64,000 bases of DNA. It comes from Phaffia rhodozyma (taxonomy: Eukaryota; Basidiomycota; Tremellomycetes; Cystofilobasidiales; Mrakiaceae). Positions 21,328 through 32,459 of the stretch are shown piece after piece. The notes under the pieces are model-generated. The model was not told the DNA's origin. It worked only from the letters and a program-made list of their open reading frames with translations, and did not search any database. The translations under genes were made by a program, and so were the position numbers. Numbering within the stretch: position 1 is the first letter of the stretch; every line of letters begins with the position of its first letter. Location: contig JACGZH010000002.1 of assembly GCA_014706385.1 (NCBI GenBank), forward strand, positions 1,178,001-1,242,000, written 5' to 3'.

Positions 21328-24300
21328 ATGATCACATTCACTCCTCTCTCGTCTTCATCTCGTGTAGCGTCGACATCGGCAGCCGCTGCTCTTCCGCCTT
21401 TGGCCTACTTGATTCAACTGGATGATCTCAAAATACTTGTCGACTGTGGAAGTCCAGATCTTCGGAAAGCTTTGGAAGGAGGAGAGATGGAGGGAGACTA
21501 TGAGAAAGCATTAAGATTGTACGTCCAGGTCGAACACAAATAGTCTTGTCTTTTCTTCCCTTTCTTGTCAGCCTACATATCGTGACAATCTCTCACCTTT
21601 TGCTATCAACCCTACCGAATCTTTTTCGCTATGCTTCACTTTCGTTTCTTAAATCAATCAGACACGCCCCATCGATAGACTTGCTCCTTCTCACCCATTC
21701 GTCTTTACCTCATCTTGGTTACTTTCCCTTCGCTCGGTTTCACCTCGGGCTCACGTGTCCGGTATACGCGACTGTCCCAATTGCATCCATGGGCCGAGTG
21801 ACCTGTACGTCCGAGGTCGAAGGCTGGAGAGCCGAGATGGACGGATCCAAGTGGGATGTCAGAGACAAACCGGCTGAGGAATCAGCGAAGGAAGATGAGA
21901 CCGAGATGACCGGGGTCGAATATACCAACGGACAAACAGGTAATGTCGATGGGAAGATAGACGGTACAAAGTTGACGAAGCGAGTCAAATGGGTCGCTAC
22001 TACGGAAGAGGTACTTGATGCATTTGAGTCGATAACAAGAGTCAAATACGAGAGTCCAACCCGTCTGATGGGTGAGTTTCTTCTTTCTTTCTCTTTCTTT
22101 CTCTTTCTTTCTCCATTTCTCTTCTGCTCCCTATCATGTGGATTTCAGTCATAGATCGAGCGCCTAGGGAAGCATGACAAGAGATCTCGCTACAAAGCAA
22201 CACGCACTCGAGTTGAATGTTCAGAAGTGACACATGTTCACTTGGCCTTGTGTATTTCCAATTTAGGTACTCTATCCTCCCTCACTCTCACAGCTTTCTC
22301 GTCCGGTCACTCTCTCGGTGGTACGATCTGGAAGATTCGTTCACCTTCGTCCGGAACCATCCTCTACGCGGTCGGGATGAACCATCTTAGAGAAAGACAT
22401 CTTGACGGAACAGCGCTACTAAAAGAGAAGGGAGAAGGCGTTCATGAAGGGCTTGGTCGACCAGATTTACTCATCACCGATGCCGATAGGGTGCAGTGGA
22501 AGAACGTGAAGCGTAGAGAAAGGGATGGAACCTTGTTGGGTGAGTGCCTCTTTTTTCTTATTCTTGTCGCGCGCGCTCTTTCGGACTTTCTCTAATCATA
22601 TCATATCGATGTTCACGTCTGTTCCATCCGGCATCTCCCCATCGGCCGTAAACCAACTTTTCCTCTCAGATCTCATCACAAAAACTTTTGTGTCCCAATC
22701 ATCCATTCTCTTCCCTGTCGATCCATCTACACGTCTCATTGAGCTTCTCATATTACTCGATCAGCATTGGTCTTACTCCATAGCTCAGGCTCATTCGACT
22801 GGAACAACTTGGACCTATCCGCTTTGCCTGGTGAGTAGTACAGGGAAGCAAATGGTGGACTTTACCAGAAGTTTGATGGAGTGGATGGGAGGTGATGTCG
22901 CCAGAGGAGAGGCTACCATGGGCTTTGGTAGAGGAGGGGGTGGAAACGAGATGAGAGGTCATCCTTTAGAATTCAGGTCAATATATCTCTTCATATTTGC
23001 TGCTTGATCGTGGGGAAAGGCCGTGTGACTGACAAAAAAACTCGCGCGGACACGACTATACTTTTATACATGTGACTTGCCTTCGTTCAGACATCTACGG
23101 TTCTATGACTCTGTTGCCGCATTGACAGCCACTTATCCTGCCTCCCGTCCAAAACTCATCCTTGCCATCCCTCCATCCATGTCTCACGGTCCTTCCCGAG
23201 CATTATTCACCCAACTGGCTTCCAACCTGAACACATTGGTCGTCTTGACGTCTCGTTCGGAGCCTGGTACGCTGAGCTACGATCTGTTCGAGAAATGGAA
23301 CGAGAGACAGGCGCCTGGTCGTAAAGCAGGTGAAGGCGAGGCAGGAGTTCCACTAGGATTGGACGAAACCTTGGAGATCACCGTGCGTCCGTTCCGTTGT
23401 TGATTTGTTCCTGTTATTCAATCAAAACTCGTGCTGCTGAGACTTTGTGCTCATCGCCTGTTTCGACGTTATTCTTTCCTTCCGATAGGTCAACACCAAA
23501 GTCCCATTGTCGGGCCAAGAGCTTATCGATTTCCAAGAAGCAAAGCAAGCGACCGCTGCCAAAGAAGCCGCTCAAAAGGCTGCCCAAGCCCGTGCCCAGC
23601 AACTTCTAGAGGCCGATGAAGTTGAAAGTGATGATGATGACGAGGATAGCGATGCCGATGGCGAAGGGCTCGACGAGGACGGAGAGCCTAGAGCTGGGGA
23701 TGTCTCAGCCAGAGGTCGAGGGGCAACCGACATCTCTTGGGAGGATGAGACCCGTCAATTCTCGTTCGATATTTACGTCAAAGGTCAAGCTACGAGAGCA
23801 ACGTCTTTCTACAAGACTGCACAGGGCCAGGCTCCAAGATTTAGGATGTTTCCGTTTGTTGAAAGGAAGGTGAGAAAAGTAGACGAGTATGGAGAGATGG
23901 TTGATGTGGGGGTTTGGTTGAGGAAAGGGAAGGAGATCGAGGAGGTCGGGGTAGATCAGGTGGTGAGGGATGCCAAAAAACGGAAACTAGAAGAGGAACA
24001 AAAACAGGTAAAGCCTGTCTCTCTTCTCTAATCGTTCCCTCGAGGAGCTCTGTACCCAGATAAGACGAACTAACCTTAGCTCGCATACCTTTGGTAGGAG
24101 GAACCGCAAGAACCACCATCGAAATACATCTCGGAGGTTCAAACAATCCAATTGCGTTGCGGTTTGTTCTACATCGACATGGAAGGATTGAATGACGGCC
24201 GAGCCATCAAGACGATCATCCCTCAAATCAACCCCCGGCGTCTAGTAAGTTACATTTCTTTCTTTCTTTTTCAAGTATTGGAGCCCTGCTCTTTAACCGG

Positions 24301-25024
24301 CCGTTGATCCTCTATTCCTGTTTTTTCACATTCCTCTCAATCTAGATACTAGTACATGGTACCGACTCTGCGTCCGAAGAGTTGATCTCTTCTTGCAAGG
24401 CTGTGCCTTCTATGACAAGCGAGATCGATGGTCCAGCAGACGGACAGGCACTCCAAATCGGAGAGAACATGCATACCTACCCGCTTAGTCTGGGAGACCA
24501 TTTGATGGCCAGTCTAAAATTCTCAAAAGTGAGTGTACTACCAACTGCTCAATACACCGTTCTCAAATATCTTGTTCTGTCGTGAATGCGCGTTTTGAAT
24601 ACGTCCGTTTTTCTTTTAGTTCGAGGATTTCGAAGTCGCCCAGATCTTTGGACGATACACCTTCCCATCAAACTCTAATATTCCGGTGCTCGAACCTGTA
24701 CTGGCTGTTCCGTCGTCGAAAGTATCCACCGCGACTTCCTCCGCGCTCGCGCTCACTCTTCCACCTGTCCCTGCATCACTCTATATCGGAGACATGAAGC
24801 TCACGGCGCTGAAGCTTCGACTGCAGACATTGGGGATTGCTACCGAGTTTGTAGGAGAAGGAATGTTAGTCTGTGGGACGGTGGATGTGGATCAGAGCGA
24901 AGAGTCGGACGAAGTGGTCACTGTCAAAAAGTTGGCGAAGGGAAAGATAGAGGTCGAAGGTGGGGCGGGAGATATATTTTATACAGTCAAAAGGGAGGTA
25001 GCCGGTTTACACGCAGTCGTTTGA
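21328..25024 (+). CDS. CFT2: Cleavage and polyadenylation factor subunit Cft2 (CPSF100)
   Basis: This is the pseudo-nuclease subunit of the pre-mRNA 3'-end cleavage complex. The start MITFTPLSSSSRVAST and LIQLDDLKILVDCGSPD match the family N-terminus. The metallo-beta-lactamase fold follows with LLLLTHSSLPHLGYFPFA, where the active enzyme CPSF73 has HxHxDH, so the zinc ligands are lost as expected for CPSF100. Later exons give LTAFSSGHSLGGTIWKI, a beta-CASP region (ITKTFVSQSSILFPVD; SRPKLILAIPPSMSHGPSRA), a highly acidic segment near 23620-23690, ISWEDETRQFSFDIYVKG, QLRCGLFYIDMEGLNDGR with IIPQINPRRL, and a C-terminal domain ending GLHAVV. Introns are numerous and short. The gene is convergent with FAP7, 160 bp away. 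Confidence 0.92.
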
Positions 25025-25184
25025 TACCGATGCATGTCGTTTGCCCATCTATAGGCCATTCGTTGTTCTCATCGCTCGTCAGCATGGCAAGTTTGTATAG
25101 GCAAGACGATCGGTCGTGTGTATTGTTCGAAGAACTCGTGAAAAGAATAAGAACAGAACTTGGGCTATAGAGTCTAAATCGACA

Positions 25185-26089
25185 TTAATTTTCTAAGCTT
25201 TCCAGTCGCTGTTTGGTCCACAACTCGACCCATTCCTTTACCCGGTCGAGACCTCTCTCCATATCCGCTTGTTCGTTACTTGGCAATTCAACGATAATCT
25301 CTGCCGGGTAAGCCTCCCTAGCTTCGTCCAATACGGTCTGCATGATCTCTACAAGACAAAAAGAGTGAAGTATATGATGATAGAGAGGGTCAGTGACAGT
25401 TCTCAGAACGCAAGGCTTACGACAAGATAGAAAGCCGTAAGAAGGACACCCACCTGCTTCGTTGTTCTCCTGAATCTTCATCAATGAGTAGCCACTGTTA
25501 AATACGAGGAAAAGAGAAGAGCCCAGTGCGCGAGTTGATCAGACCAAGCAATTCCTTCTCTGAGAACGAACAAAATGGATTATAAACGACGAGACGAACC
25601 GGGACTCGAGTCTCTCCCATAAGATTTTGTTGTCACATCGGAGCACAAGTACTAAGTCGGCCCACCGTTCAGGAAACATATCGCAAGTGTGATGATCGAG
25701 GATGATGCCTCCTTTCGAAAGGTAAGCTTCCGAGTCCTCCTCGTCTTCGTATGCAGGGAACATTGGATCTAGAGCGTCCAGTAGCTTTGTCCATCCGGAT
25801 AATCAGACACAGCAAACCGGCCAAAACGAACCGCACAATTTAATATATACCTCTATGTATGAGAAAACTTGAGACCAAGAAAGCTCACCTTATCCTCATC
25901 GATATCATAGGTATCCCACTCCTCATCATATCCAGTATGAGCGCCCTCCTTCTTGACGACGTCTCCGATATTGACGTGCTTGAAACCTGGAGGTAAGATC
26001 TCAGTGAGCATTTGACAGAAAGTCGTCTTGCCTGTACCGGGCGTTCCGGTTACGATGATGTTCGGTCTAGGTGTGAGATCGGAGGTCAT
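25185..26089 (-). CDS. FAP7: Adenylate kinase isoenzyme 6 / Fap7-type NTPase
   Basis: Fap7 (human AK6/CINAP) is a small nuclear NTPase needed for late 40S ribosome assembly. Visible features are PNIIVTGTPGTGKTTFCQML with the P-loop, KHVNIGDVVKKEGAHTGYDE, DTYDIDEDK, the Walker B-type segment GGIILDHHTCDMFPERWAD, LVLVLRCDNKILWERLESR, YSLMKIQENNEAEIMQTVL, and EAYPAEIIVELPSNEQADM, ending LESLEN. Length is about 190 residues over four or five exons, normal for the family. The start ATG at 26089 leaves only eight residues before the P-loop block. The gene is head-to-head with SUS1. Confidence 0.93.
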
Positions 26090-26331
26090 GATGGCTGAGA
26101 ATGTTATGTTCGTGTTTCAAACTGGTGGTTGATGATATGATAGTGGATTTGGATGTTGAGTGAGTTTGAGTAGGATGAAAGGTTACAAAAAAAACTACAG
26201 AAAAGCTAATATATTCCTAGTCTTTTGGACTCTTGCTCACTTACCATCATCATCATCATCATCTGCAGCATCGTCATCATCACCTTACAACATCTGTTCA
26301 AAGGTCTCTTTTCAGTATCAGATAGAATAGA
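26090..26331. promoter_or_regulatory. Bidirectional promoter FAP7 / SUS1 with TCA microsatellite
   Basis: The two start codons are only 242 bp apart and point away from each other. A (TCA/CAT)n tract at about 26244-26263, with more imperfect units to 26281, lies in the SUS1-proximal half. Confidence 0.6.
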
Positions 26332-26980
26332 ATGTCTGCCAATGACGATCAGGATGACATCGCACAGGCCATCAAGAAGCGAATGATCGAATCTGGAGAA
26401 TGGAATAGGTGAATCTAACGTGTCAATCGTTGGTACTCCCTCATTATCTTAACAAACCCCAGCTGACTTCTACACGAACTCCTTATGGTGATATCTATTC
26501 AAGAATTCTACGCACACTAAAGATTAGATTAGAAGATTCAGGCTGGGAGGACAAGTAAGCATTCGTGATTGTTAACATGCTATATATATGACCAACCAGA
26601 CATTAACTTTCGAACAATTGTTGCATCCAGAGTCAGAGCAGATGCCCGAGGTAAGGCAGCATGGATCCCTCGTATCGTCGTTTAAGTTGAATCTCTGCTC
26701 ACATCAGTACCGAACTCCATCGCCAACACTGACCTCTTTCGGATATACAGAGCAAGCTAGGTCGATGGAGACCCTCAACCTAGAAGCTCTTCTCCAGTCA
26801 ATCACACCCACCGCTTCGTGTATGTCATTCATCCATCTTTCCCCGGCTACGCTTGTCTTGGTCTATATGGGCTCACTTTTGTTTCATTCCTATGTGTTCC
26901 TTTCAGCATCAGTACCGAAAGACGTCAAGAGCGATGTCGAGAATATGATACGCCAATTTTTGGACGAGAACGTGGAGTGA
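26332..26980 (+). CDS. SUS1: Sus1/ENY2, SAGA and TREX-2 subunit
   Basis: Five exons (26332-26408, 26504-26554, 26631-26650, 26751-26819, 26907-26980) total 291 nt and give 96 residues, the family size. Sus1 is shared by the SAGA deubiquitinase module and the TREX-2 mRNA export complex. The order matches ENY2: AIKKRMIESGEWNRILRTL, KIRLEDSGWEDK, VRADARE, METLNLEALLQSITPTAS, SVPKDVKSDVENMIRQFL. Exon 3 is only 20 nt, and skipping it would break the frame. Yeast SUS1 is also known for unusual introns and regulated splicing, so this is a plausible control point. Confidence 0.88.
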
Positions 26981-27281
26981 ACGTAGAGGAACGTTGAACG
27001 CCAGAGATACTTATAAAAGTAAATGAACTTTCGATACTGTTGTTTTCGTTATATAGCACAAAAAAGCCCTCTACTAACAAGCATGTTTTGACGATTCATT
27101 CTGTGGTAGTCAAAGACGTTCCAACTCATATACAAGCGAGCAATCGACAAAGTCCTTCTCCGCTCATTTCTTTCGCATGTTTCTTTTAAATCACTTCAGA
27201 TCCTTAGAACCGAAAAAGAGACATACAGCTCTGTATTCATCTATATATGTTGTATCATCACGTCCACACATGCTCATCCGA

Positions 27282-30214
27282 TCACCCGGCCTTGGTAGCT
27301 CCCAACCCATACTCCCTAAGAGATTCACTTGGCACTGCGTTTGGAGCTCTGAAGACCGGATCCGCTCCAGCGGGAGATTTGGGGAAGGCAATCACATCCC
27401 GGATCGTCGATGCGTCGCACAATATCGACACCAATCGGTCGAATCCTGAAGTTAAAGTTTTTTTCCAACGATAAGAGCAATCTGAAGGTTAGAATTTTCA
27501 TGTGTGCAGAGCAGAGACAGAAGGCGAAAGAGGAGGAGCAGGAAAAGGAAGAGGAAACGGATGGTTTCTTACCGAGCGCGAGTCCTCCGTGAGGGGGCGC
27601 TCCGAACGAAAGTGCTTTCAACAGATGAGAGAACCGGCCGACCTCGTCGTCGGTAAGCTGATTGTGATTTAAGTCAATCCTTTTTCAGTCTGCTGCTTTC
27701 TTTTTTTCTTTTTTTTCATTCTCATACCTATTTCCGTTGCTTCTGGATCAAGCACAAGAGCAAAGAGGTGAGAAGACATTACCTTGAGAACCTCTCTCAT
27801 CACCCACTCTTGTAATCTAGCCTCGTGAATTCTGACCGAGCCACCGCCGATTTCCTGACCGTTAAGAACGAGATCGTAATGTTGACCTCTGACTTTTTCT
27901 ACCTGACCTTGTTTGAGCGCTTCGACGTCCTCCCACACAGGAGCAGTGAAGGGATGATGTGTTGCGCTCCACCGGCCGTGCGCTTGGAAGTCTTTGTCAG
28001 GATCGGCTAGCGTGAACAGAGGGAACTCGACGACCCAGAGGAAGTGAGGAGCAGTAGGAAGGGTAAACAATTCTAATTGATGAGGAAAGGTTACAAGATA
28101 GATTAAATGAGTGTGAGCTGCAGTGGACGAAACGATACAGACAAGGAAGGAGCCAGAACAAACCTTTTTGAACGGCCTCATTCATCAAAGCCAACCGGAG
28201 TCTGCCAAGTGCCGTCCATCCACCCTGAGTGAAAGAGAGAGAAGCCGACAAATCGTCAGAAAAGGACGGTGATCGGATTTCTGATTCAAAATGAGGAAAG
28301 AACATTACCTCAGGCTCTGCCTTTCTTCTAGCGGCCCAAAGGACGCCACCCTGCTCGATCCCTAATTGTGTAGCCAGCTTGCCTTCTGTACTCAAGTCTA
28401 CACCCTCTAGTATACCCTGTGCTGAACCCTGTCCGATCGTGAACTTTTCCACCTGTCGGTCTATACCGAGGGTGTCCTCACCGACCCCGGCCCAATCGTT
28501 AGGACGGACCAACAAATCGACCGTCTCCTCGTTCTCGACGAGTTTCTCCCGCGCCGGGTCTGGAAGGAAATCTAATCCGGAAACGACTTCGACTGCGAAC
28601 CGGATGTCCGGCTTGTCCGTCCCGAACCGAGTCATCGCCTCCCGGTAGGTCATCACGCTGAACTCTCCTTTCGGACCCAGCACGTCGACCCCCTCGATGT
28701 CGTGCCAGATCCGACCGATCAGGCCTTCGACCACCCTGCGGACCTCGTTTCCGCCGATCTTCCAGTCGGCCTGGCCGACGTCCGGCCGGGGCGCACCAGA
28801 GACGAAGCCCATCTCGAGATCGATCTGGGTGAACTCGGGCTGTCGGTCCTTCCGGCCGTCTTCGTCTCGGAAACATTTGGCGATCTGAAAGTACCGGGAG
28901 GTCAGACCGGACGAGATCAACAGTTGTTTCGGTTGTTGGGGTGATTGAGGGAGCGCGTAGAAGAGCGGCTCGGGGATTGTGTCGGACGAGATGCGAGAAG
29001 AGGAAAGACGGGTGGGAACGAGGAATTCACGAGCGCCTTCTGGAGATGATTGGAGTAGGATCGGAGTTTCGACCTCCATGAATTCTGATGAACGACAAAG
29101 TCTTCAGGAAAATGGCGCTTCTTGTGATTTTTGAAAAAGAAATGAAAGAGGGAAATAAAGATGAAGAGAAAGGACACAAAGGACACACTCTGTTCATGGA
29201 AGTATGTTCGAACGACATGGGCTATCCGACTTCGCTTTCGGATGTTTTCAGCAAGCGCCTGCCTTCTCAGATCAAGATATCTGTACTCGGATCGAAAGTC
29301 CTCCGAGGGCTATCGTTCCAGTGGTATGAATCAGATTACATCCGACTCGGTTTCACCATCTCGACTAAACAAAGCAAAGGCAAAGGCGGATACAGATAAG
29401 AGGAAGGAAAGAAGACGTACCAGGTTGTAACTGCCGTTCGGCCTGAAAGGTAGCTCTCTCTCCGCACTGTTCAACAGCTTCCAGCTCTTGATATCCACCT
29501 CGACCCCACCTCCGTTCTTCTCTTTGACCTCGCCCTGGATCCAGAGCACGCTCTCCACAGGGACCTCCATCAGCTCCGCCCCAGCGACCTTTCCGAAATG
29601 GACCAGCTGAACGGATGAGGACGTCTGGGGGTCTGAGAGGGTGTGAAAGTAGAGTTTGGCAGACGCCTTTCTGCTCGGATAAGAAACCAAAAACAAAAGG
29701 ACCCCCCCCCCCCCCCCGCTCGGTGATCAGCAAAAGGGTCGTCCGTGGGATCGGAGGATGACAGGAACGAGTTCTTTGAGTCCGTCTCTTACCGAGAGGT
29801 CGTCAGCCAGCCTTCAAGAGTGACCGTCTGGCCGACGAGTCCGGAGGTGATCTCGTGAATCTCATGGCTTCGTTTCGGCAGGGGACCTAAGAGTGTTCAG
29901 GTGTTTCCCAGTCATCCGATCGAACGCAAAGCCGTCAGTCAAAAGTCATACGGGAGCGTATCTTCTTTCTGATGCTGCTGACAGGATGCGGATCTTTGGA
30001 GGGAGCACGAACCGTAGTGAATACGAAGAGGTTTATAAGGACTTGAAGGTTCGGGCGATTCTTCCGGATATGGGCGAACGGTTGTATTTGAGTTGACCAT
30101 CGAGGAGTACCCATAGCCGCATAGTCTCTTGGTTGGCGCTCCTAGTCTAGGCAACGAGGCGGCACGGCGAGATAGATGGATAGGTATCCTAGAGGAAAGA
30201 AACCTAGCAGACAT
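27282..30214 (-). CDS. Mitochondrial aspartyl-tRNA synthetase, bacterial type
   Basis: It charges mitochondrial tRNA-Asp. The ATG at 30214 opens a basic, Ser/Arg-rich leader ([20 protein letters not shown]), fitting mitochondrial import. Next come the anticodon-binding OB fold ([29 protein letters not shown]), RYRYLDLRR, motif 1 with [20 protein letters not shown], and motif 2 [21 protein letters not shown] bacterial-type insertion (GAD-like) follows, then motif 3 [20 protein letters not shown] and [16 protein letters not shown]. The C-terminus is [10 protein letters not shown], with the stop at 27282-27284. All three class II motifs are intact. Introns are short; one carries a long G tract in the transcript. 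SUS1 is convergent on the left, and the 301-bp gap between them shows nothing notable. Confidence 0.92.
29702..29717. repeat. Poly-C (poly-G on the transcript) tract in an intron
   Basis: About 16 consecutive C lie in the intron following GWLTTSR of the mitochondrial aspartyl-tRNA synthetase. In the pre-mRNA this is a G run about 40 nt before the 3' splice site. The exact count should be treated as uncertain because homopolymers are prone to sequencing error. Confidence 0.8.
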
Positions 30215-30384
30215 AGTGCTGCTGTTGCCGATGATGATGATGATGGTGATGACGATGATGGGGGCGGAGGGAGGAATAATTAAGAAAAAGAAGAAAAAAA
30301 AAAAGAAAAAAAAACACGCGCTAGAAACACGATTTTGTCGATCTCATCAAACGTCCATCCGACATTCCTCACTCTTCCCTACTC
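30215..30384. promoter_or_regulatory. Bidirectional promoter with GAT repeat and A-rich tract
   Basis: Only 170 bp separate the diverging starts of the tRNA synthetase and the ChaC gene. The interval holds an imperfect (GAT)n tract at about 30230-30260 and an A-rich AAG/A tract at about 30281-30314, the latter a likely nucleosome-free poly(dA:dT) element. Confidence 0.6.
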
Positions 30385-31880
30385 ATGACACTGGTCTTCT
30401 TTGGATACGGATCGCTTGTATGGAAGTACGTGGAGAGATGACTTTGTGTGTTGAAAGAGAAACTCCAAGAGCCAAAGCCACTGCTGCTACTACTACTGAT
30501 GACGACGACCCCAAGGGTTGATCGAGCCATGCCGCCTTTGACTTGGGGGCTAATATGAACCGGGCGGAATCAAGCTGACCACGAGCGTTCTGTCCCTCCG
30601 ATATTTCGATTGATCATCATGGCGGTGATGTTCGTCCGTTTCGACCTACAAAACAGACCCCCGCCGCATACGGTCGGGAAGAAACAAGGCTACGTCAAAG
30701 GGTTCATCCGCCGGTTCGCCCAGGTCAGTCCGACGCGCGGTGCAAAGGAAAGCAGACGAGGCAAAACCGAAACGCTTCGAGAGACTGAAACCGAATTCAC
30801 TCTTTCATGTCGTTGTGGGTGTGTATGTCGATGTTTGAATCGGCCAGTCGTCAAACGACCATCGAGGGGTGCCGGATAGGCCAGGCAGAGTCGTCACGCT
30901 GGTGAGCGCGCAGGATTGGGAGGGGATCACTGGTGAACGGACGTCTGAAGAAGATGCCAAGGTCTGGGGAGGTACGTGAAGTGGTTCTTCTTTTTCTTTG
31001 CCTTTTTTTTCTCTCTTTCTTTTGCTTTCTCTTTCTCTTTCTTCTGTTTCTTGGAGGAAAACAAAAGCTGAATCAAACACGAGATGGCCTCGTCCTACGG
31101 TCGACGACAGTCGGATGGGAGATCGACGGCTCGATGGAATCCAAAGTCAAAGCTGATCTAGATCACAGAGAAAAGGTAAGGACCAAACGGACGGTGTGTT
31201 TTTATCGGAGCGCTTTACACTATGAAAACGCTGAATGTATTTGTATGTGTGCGCGCGAACAGAACGGATACACCGTCGAGCAGGTCGCCATCTATGACCT
31301 TGTGGATGGAGTGGAGACCGTGATTGTACCCGATGTCAGTCCGTCCTCGTTTGTTTTTTCTTGACAAGGGAGGGAGGAAAGACGGTAAGGATTTGAACTG
31401 GGCCTCCTTTCTAATGGTCTTGATGGAAACACAGGCAACTATATATGTCGGAAAGGTTGACAACGAGGCATTCGGTATGTAGCCCTTTTCTTTCTCGCTC
31501 TACCTCGAATCCGAACCCCATCCCTTGCTGTTCTTCTGACCCGATTAGTTTGGTCTCAAAAGTTGGATCCGAACCACTGGACTTTCTAGCCAAGAGGATC
31601 TTGAGCTGTCAAGGTCCTTCTGGACCAAACAGAGAGTATCTGTACAGGCTGGCAGGAGCGGTGAGAGGTCTGGTGGGGGATTGTCAGGATGCATATCTGT
31701 TTGAGCTAGAGGTTCGTCTTTTCTTTTCTTTTCTTTTCTTTCCGTTTCCGTCCATTTCCCCTTTCTTTTCTCGCTTACGCTCCTTCTCTTCTTCTTCTTC
31801 GCCCCGCTCGGTACACACAGGAAACAGTCCGTCGGTTGGAGAAAGGGGAAACAGCGCAGGGCGCAGGATCAGATCGATAG
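30385..31880 (+). CDS. ChaC-type gamma-glutamylcyclotransferase (glutathione degradation)
   Basis: It cleaves glutathione to 5-oxoproline and Cys-Gly in the cytosol. Eight exons (30385-30425, 30657-30723, 30848-30971, 31111-31175, 31263-31334, 31435-31474, 31563-31711, 31821-31880) total 618 nt and give 205 residues. The substrate loop is FFGYGSLVWK, split by intron 1 and continued by PPPHTVGKKQGYVKGFIRRF. Then come DHRGVPDRPGRVVTLV, AKVWGVGWEID with a glutamate in the expected catalytic area, LDHREKNGYTVEQVAIYDL, ATIYVGKVDNEAF and the helical NREYLYRLAGAVRGL. Every junction is GT...AG and in frame. The start ATG lies only five residues before the glycine-rich loop, as is normal for ChaC2/Gcg1. 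Confidence 0.92.
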
Positions 31881-32459
31881 GGTTCGTCTTTCAGGAGATA
31901 TGCACTGTGTGCCTCAGGATTCGTTTATAGATGATGGGTAGAACGGTGGATGATAAAATCCCGCGAGAGAAAGAAATCTCTCTCTCTCTCTCTCGATCGA
32001 AACATGGATGACATGATATCAGACGGCTCTCAATCACGAACGAACACGCGCACACAGACATACCGAAAGACGACAAAGAGCGGGAGGGCCGTAGGCTACA
32101 TTGGGATGAAGTAAAGATGGAATGAAATGAAAAGGGAGGCTGGATCGCAAGAAAGAGAGAAGGAGGAGGAAGGGAGAAGACCGATAGCAGAATTCAAGAA
32201 GAGAAGCAAGAGCGTAGAGGACTAAAGCGACGAAAAGAAACGATGGAAGAGATGCAAGGGGCAGATATGGATGAATAATAATTTTAAATAATAATAGAAA
32301 AAGAAGGAGGAAGATTGTGGATGATGGGTAATGGTATCGATATATGGGCTGAGAGAAGGGGACAGGTTTGAGCTGTCGGTGTGAGAACGAGTTCTTTTCC
32401 TTCCTTTTTATATTAAATGAAAATATATCACTTTGGAGAGCCTGGTTTCCCTTACCTTA
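31881..32459. other. Convergent intergenic region with a TC microsatellite
   Basis: It separates the ChaC and Mam3-like stops. A (TC)n run lies at about 31977-31994, followed by purine-rich sequence to about 32230 and an AT-rich patch at 32276-32300. No gene is seen. Confidence 0.5.
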
